Made by a program: the position numbers and the translations under genes
Notes under the pieces: model-generated
What the model saw: only the letters and a program-made list of their open reading frames with translations
What the model was told of the DNA's origin: nothing
Database searches by the model: none
NCBI GenBank assembly: GCA_041674385.1
Contig: JBAYVU010000001.1
Span: 1-64,000, forward strand
Direction of reading: 5' to 3'
DNA: 64,000 bases
Source: JACRAR01 sp041674385
GTDB lineage: Bacteria; Pseudomonadota; Gammaproteobacteria; Burkholderiales; Rhodocyclaceae
In this document: positions 60,135 to 64,000 of the stretch, one piece after another
Numbering within the stretch: the stretch's first letter is position 1
Layout of the letters: every line of letters begins with the position of its first letter

Positions 60135-60965
60135 ATGTTTTCCCCGGCAGTATTGGCGCCTGAGCGACATGCCGATACCGACCTGTGTTTCCTGTTTCGC
60201 GAAACTGAGTTGCTTGTCATATTCGGCGACGAGCAGGTGCGGGTTCCCAGTCGCCGCGATCTGGGCCCGATAAACGTCGCGCCACAGCGCTGCCATTACC
60301 ATTACCTCGGGAGTCTCGATGGGCGCGGTTGTTACGCCGCCGCTCTACCTGAAGGTGCGGTCCCGCCGCCATCTTGGGCATGGCTCGGATTGCGCGCCTT
60401 GTTCGGACGCATCGACGACATGCTGTTTGGATTGGCGGGACGGGCAAGCCAGGTCGTGCTGTGGGACCGGAACCACAGGTTCTGCGGTCGTTGCGGCACG
60501 CCCACCGAATGCAGCGCCAGCGAACGTTCCCGAACCTGTCCGTCCTGCGGCCTGGCCAGTTATCCCCGGCTGGCGCCGGCGGTGATGGCGCTGGTCAGGC
60601 GTCAACGCGAGTTGCTGCTGGCGCGCTCGCCGCATTTCTCCCCGGGCATGTTCAGCGCCCTGGCCGGATTTGTCGAGCCGGGGGAAAGCCTGGAAGAAAC
60701 CTTGCATCGCGAAGTTCGTGAAGAAGTCGGCGTCGAGATCGCCAATCTGCGCTACTTCGGCAGCCAGCCCTGGCCCTTCCCGCATTCTCTGATGATCGCC
60801 TTCTTTGCCGATTACCAGAGCGGCGAAATCAGTCCGCAGCCCGGCGAGATCGAGGCGGCCGAGTGGTTCGGCATCGACCGGCTGCCGAGTCTGCCGCATC
60901 GGATCAGCATCGCCCGCCGTCTGATCGACGCCGGCGTGGCCGAGATCGCGGCGATGGATTCCTAG
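60135..60965 (+). CDS. nudC: NAD(+) diphosphatase NudC
   Basis: Started at ATG 60135 (276 residues) rather than a TTG five codons earlier. It has a zinc ribbon (FCGRCGTP, CPSCG), the Nudix box GFVEPGESLEETLHREVREE VGVEI (shown in two parts) and the NudC-specific SQPWPFPHSLM. It hydrolyses NAD(H) and removes NAD caps from RNA. Confidence 0.94.
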   Translation: MFSPAVLAPERHADTDLCFLFRETELLVIFGDEQVRVPSRRDLGPINVAPQRCHYHYLGSLDGRGCYAAALPEGAVPPPSWAWLGLRALFGRIDDMLFGLAGRASQVVLWDRNHRFCGRCGTPTECSASERSRTCPSCGLASYPRLAPAVMALVRRQRELLLARSPHFSPGMFSALAGFVEPGESLEETLHREVREEVGVEIANLRYFGSQPWPFPHSLMIAFFADYQSGEISPQPGEIEAAEWFGIDRLPSLPHRISIARRLIDAGVAEIAAMDS

Positions 60966-60979
60966 CAGACCTTGCCGGC

Positions 60980-61627
60980 TTACTGGCCGATGTTCGGCGC
61001 CTTCTTTTCCATGCCGTCGAGCAGCTTCTGGTATTTGGCGCGCAGCGCCGCCACCTCGGGATTATTCGGCTGGCGTTGTTCCATGGCCGCGAGAGTCTCG
61101 GCCATGGCGCTGGTCAGATGAAATTTCCATTGACGCGAAAAGAGATAGAGTTCGGGCGTGATGTCGTCCGGCGCCGCCTGTTCGCGCAAGGACCGGTACT
61201 GCGCTTGATCTGCGGCCACCTGTTCCTGATCGGCGAAGGCACGCACCCTCACCATGCCTGAGCGATTGCGGATGTCGGTAATCAGATCGGGCGTGTTCAG
61301 CAGCGCACTCAGCACCATCGGCGGCAATGCCTTGACGCCGGGGTCGGGACATTCCCTGGCGCTGCTTTCGCGTTCGCCGATGGACAGGTTGCACGGGCTG
61401 CCCCAGGTTTCCTGGCGCCCCGACGCGAAATAGACCAATTGCAGCTTGGCGCCCGGCTTGAGCAACAACTGATCGCCGCTGCGCAGCTTGGTGAAAACCG
61501 TCAGCGGCGCGCCATCCTTGAAAACGACCGCGCCGGCTACCAGCGTGGCGAAGCCGGTATCGGCGGGATACGCGGCCAGCGGACTCAAGGACAGCGCAAA
61601 TATTGCGGCAGTAACGATGCGTTTCAT
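60980..61627 (-). CDS. FecR-like periplasmic protein
   Basis: The 215-residue protein has a signal peptide (cut near YPAD) and a FecR-type beta domain (about 25-95; LVAGAVVFKDGAPLTVFTKL, GDQLLLKPGAKLQLVYF) followed by a helical C-terminus. AGGAG lies upstream. It is the last gene of the CHASE2 operon and lies 10 bases after it. Such proteins often pair with CHASE2 cyclases; here it may carry an envelope signal. Confidence 0.7.
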   Translation of the reverse strand: MKRIVTAAIFALSLSPLAAYPADTGFATLVAGAVVFKDGAPLTVFTKLRSGDQLLLKPGAKLQLVYFASGRQETWGSPCNLSIGERESSARECPDPGVKALPPMVLSALLNTPDLITDIRNRSGMVRVRAFADQEQVAADQAQYRSLREQAAPDDITPELYLFSRQWKFHLTSAMAETLAAMEQRQPNNPEVAALRAKYQKLLDGMEKKAPNIGQ

Positions 61628-61636
61628 GGGTTTCTC

Positions 61637-63466
61637 CTATGTTTCCACTTCAGCGGCCAAGGTCCGCGCCGCGCCATTTTGCCAAACAACGGTTTCGAGC
61701 GGAGCGGCTTTCTCCGGACAGGCAGCCTGCATCAGTCGAACGCTGGCGAGCGTGCGGCCGTTTCTGTGCAGCGACTGATGCGCGAGGCCGGCGGCGGCGG
61801 CGACGCTTTCTCCTGCCGCCAGCAGCGTGCCGCGGTCAACCCGGAATGCCGTTTCGCCGACATGCAATCCGATGCCAAAAGCATTCGTCACGCCTTCTTC
61901 GGACAGCAGCCGGGAAACGGACTGCACCGCCGCAAGCGCCTCGGCGCTCGGATTGGCGGTCGGTCGCGGCCAGCCGAAGTAGGCCAGCAGCAGTTGCCCC
62001 TCGCCAGCGGAGACCGTGGCGCCCAGCGACCGCAGCTTTTCGCGCAGCAGCGCCAGCAGTCTCTCAAAATCCGCGACATCCTCGGCGGGAGGCAGCACCA
62101 GCGCAAGTACCGCCGCGGGGAAAAGCTCCCAGCCTGCGGGCAGCATCTGCCGGGCCGCCGCCAGCCAGGCAAAGTTCTCCTCTCCCAGATGTGCGCCGAG
62201 GGCCGCGCGCAGCCTGGCTTCATGTCGTCGCGCCGGCGAGTTCGCCAGCAACGCGCAACCGCCGAAAGTCAGCAGCAAAGCCGCCACCAGCGGGACCACC
62301 GGGAGCAGCAGAAACCTGACGAAGGCAGAATATGAAATCAGCAACGCCAATCCCAGCATGGCCGCCAATCCGGCCATCCGCAAGGCGCCGCGGGCCGACC
62401 AGAGACTGACGCCGCTGGCGGCAAACAGCAGCGCCAGGACGAAGTGGGCCGGGCCGGGAAAAGGCCGATAGACCAGCCCGGCCAGCAGCGTCTCGATGAT
62501 GTTGGCCTGCACTTCGGCGCCGGTCATGATGGCGCCGCTGCCGGCAAAACCGCCGGTGCCATAGGGAGTGAGATGCACATCGCCCATGCTGAGAAATTCG
62601 CCGCCGAGGATCACCGCCTTGCCGCGCAGATCCTGGACGACGGGGTCGCTGAGGGCCGTGTCGGACAGCAGGCGGGATAAGGTGATGCGCGGGATGGTGC
62701 CGGGCGGACCGCTATACACGATGCGGTGAAGTTCGTCCGCCGCCCGCCTGGCGATGCTGGCCAATTCCCAGTCGGCGCGCGACTTGTCGAGGCTGGCGGC
62801 GCGCGCCGCCAGCAGCGGCGCCAGGCTGTAGCGCGGCAGCTGGGCCGGATCCGTGCCGGGCGGCAGGTGCAGCGTCGGGGCAATCACAAAGCGGCGTACG
62901 ACGCCGTCATTATCCGACAGCAAATTGGCGAGTCCGACATGGCTGGGGAAATCGAAATCGGGCACCGCCATCAGGAAACTCGCATCGGGCAGCAACAATT
63001 GGTCATAGCCGGTCTTGGGATCGAACAGGTGGGAAGACACCAGCACCACCTGGCCGGAATTGATTTCGGCGCGCAGCGGCCCGTCGTAAGTACGGGCGAT
63101 CTTGCTGTCGGCGGGCAGCAGGCGCGCAAGCCAGGCTTCCGGACTCACGGAAAACAAAAAATCGATGCCGACCGCCGCCGCGCCGACTTCCCGCAGGCGC
63201 GCCGAGGCTCTGGCCAGATGCGGCGTCCAGAAGGCCAGCGGATCGTCCTTGTACTGGTTGAGCGAGGCGTCGTCGATGACCACCAGCGCCACATGACTGG
63301 GCCAGTGGCGGACGCCGGCCAGCCGGTGTTGCATGTCTTCCCAAGTGGTTTCGATGCGGCCGAACCAGCCCGCGCCGGATGCCAATTCGACTGCGGCCGC
63401 GACGCACAGCGCCAGCCAGAACGACGGGCGGCGCAACACCGACGAACATGCATGCCAGAGTTTCAT
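61637..63466 (-). CDS. CHASE2-domain membrane protein with degenerate class III cyclase domain
   Basis: The 609-residue protein has an N-terminal TM helix (about 13-30), a CHASE2 sensor domain (about 45-330; VALVVIDDASLNQY, GAAAVGIDFLF), three TM helices (about 340-410) and a C-terminal domain resembling adenylate cyclases (FGIGLHVGETAFRVD, AAGESVAAAAGLA). The cyclase metal-binding Asp residues are not where they should be: the first is replaced in ALVLPPAED and the second reads GEGQLLLAYFG. It is therefore probably inactive. The start overlaps the upstream gene as ATGA. Confidence 0.82.
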   Translation of the reverse strand: MKLWHACSSVLRRPSFWLALCVAAAVELASGAGWFGRIETTWEDMQHRLAGVRHWPSHVALVVIDDASLNQYKDDPLAFWTPHLARASARLREVGAAAVGIDFLFSVSPEAWLARLLPADSKIARTYDGPLRAEINSGQVVLVSSHLFDPKTGYDQLLLPDASFLMAVPDFDFPSHVGLANLLSDNDGVVRRFVIAPTLHLPPGTDPAQLPRYSLAPLLAARAASLDKSRADWELASIARRAADELHRIVYSGPPGTIPRITLSRLLSDTALSDPVVQDLRGKAVILGGEFLSMGDVHLTPYGTGGFAGSGAIMTGAEVQANIIETLLAGLVYRPFPGPAHFVLALLFAASGVSLWSARGALRMAGLAAMLGLALLISYSAFVRFLLLPVVPLVAALLLTFGGCALLANSPARRHEARLRAALGAHLGEENFAWLAAARQMLPAGWELFPAAVLALVLPPAEDVADFERLLALLREKLRSLGATVSAGEGQLLLAYFGWPRPTANPSAEALAAVQSVSRLLSEEGVTNAFGIGLHVGETAFRVDRGTLLAAGESVAAAAGLAHQSLHRNGRTLASVRLMQAACPEKAAPLETVVWQNGAARTLAAEVET

Positions 63467-64000
63467 GGGCCGGTGCCGAGCAAGCGTAATCGCTTCTCCC
63501 TTTCCGCCGCACCCGCGGCGTCGCCCCGCTGTTTGAGGAGAACGATTTCACGCCCGAGGCAAGTCCGATGGGCGGCCAGCCAGCCCTGCTTCCCCGCCAA
63601 AGCCTCGCCGGCAGCCAATGCCGGCCCGGCGTCGGGCAATTCCCGCCAGACCAAGGCCAGCGCCACCAATGCCGACAGGGGCGGCTCGATGCGCGAAAGC
63701 CGTTCGGCGGACAAGGCGGCGTTGCCGCTTTGCATGGCTGCGGCCAGGTCGCGGTAGACCGGTGGCAGGAACTCGATGTCCTCGCGGGTGGCTGCGCCGG
63801 CCAACCAGCGCGCGTAGGCATCGTTGCTCCTGCTGGCGCCCAGGGGTTGCTGCGCGGTGTAAGCTGCGCAACCCAGCAGCGGCTGATCGGTGGCGCGTTC
63901 GACGGCGCAACGAGTCAGATGGGCGACGGCCAGTCCATCCCAGTCGCCGCCCCGCTTGAATTCAGCCAGGGCGTTGGCATAAGCCGCCGGCGCGAGCCGG
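63463..64000 (-). CDS. Hypothetical protein, N-terminus cut by window edge
   Basis: The frame is open from the window edge to a stop at 63463 that overlaps the CHASE2 start as ATGA. The visible 178 residues are Ala/Arg-rich and helical (e.g. LAVAHLTRCAVERATDQPLL, IEFLPPVYRDLAAAMQSGN). No domain is recognised. Proteins in this position beside CHASE2 and FecR genes are often secreted or lipoproteins, but the N-terminus is not visible. Confidence 0.6.
   Translation of the reverse strand, partial: RLAPAAYANALAEFKRGGDWDGLAVAHLTRCAVERATDQPLLGCAAYTAQQPLGASRSNDAYARWLAGAATREDIEFLPPVYRDLAAAMQSGNAALSAERLSRIEPPLSALVALALVWRELPDAGPALAAGEALAGKQGWLAAHRTCLGREIVLLKQRGDAAGAAEREKRLRLLGTGP

Overview
The window looks like a chromosomal segment of a GC-rich betaproteobacterium, probably of the Rhodocyclales/Nitrosomonadales type. 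That placement is inferred from gene content: ubiA-ubiD coupling, DUF2802 and SPOR proteins beside fliW, a DUF485/ActP symporter pair behind a TctDE-like two-component system, and DUF6502 beside DUF5666 lipoproteins. No rRNA, tRNA, CRISPR array or intact transposon was found.

Region 1 (1-17.4 kb) is a heavy-metal resistance island. A MerR-family regulator (cadR-like) diverges from a Zn/Cd/Pb P1B-ATPase across a textbook MerR promoter with a 19-bp spacer. Downstream of the ATPase on the minus strand lie a PAP2 phosphatase, a His-rich CzcI-like periplasmic protein, a TolC-RND tripartite pump and a truncated PII-like protein; these are probably one long transcript. Next to it is a copper/silver block in the order DUF411, cusF, cusC, cusB, cusA and two tiny metal-associated genes, closed by a strong hairpin inside the 3' end of cadR.

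Region 2 (17.4-23 kb) is a poorly characterised cluster of Gly-rich lipoproteins and repeat proteins. Two divergent transcription units share the same palindrome, ATGGGATAYATTCCCA, centred on the -10 box of both promoters. One unit encodes a DUF6502 protein with an apparent helix-turn-helix. This is the best candidate here for an undescribed regulatory system.

Region 3 (23-32.5 kb) is housekeeping: folA, DUF2802 and SPOR proteins, fliW, ridA, recG, a carboxylate symporter with its DUF485 partner, and an OmpR/TctE-type two-component system.

Region 4 (32.6-45.9 kb) is a defence island on the minus strand. It holds a seven-gene, tightly overlapped type I restriction-modification operon: hsdM, DUF1016/YhcG nuclease, hsdS, hsdR, a PD-(D/E)XK-like protein, a GIY-YIG/DUF4357 protein and a NERD protein. 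Downstream are the ruins of a second type I system (hsdS and hsdM fragments) flanking an AbiE-type toxin-antitoxin pair that has its own palindromic operators.

Region 5 (46-64 kb) carries ubiA-ubiD, a small membrane protein, dacB, a TonB-like protein, a periplasmic ankyrin protein read from a TTG start, a signalling operon (hybrid kinase with three receiver domains, CheR, CheB, REC-PAS-GGDEF-EAL), a double CDGSH protein with a clear promoter and tandem operators, nudC, and a minus-strand operon of an unknown protein, a CHASE2 pseudo-cyclase and a FecR-like protein that runs off the window end.
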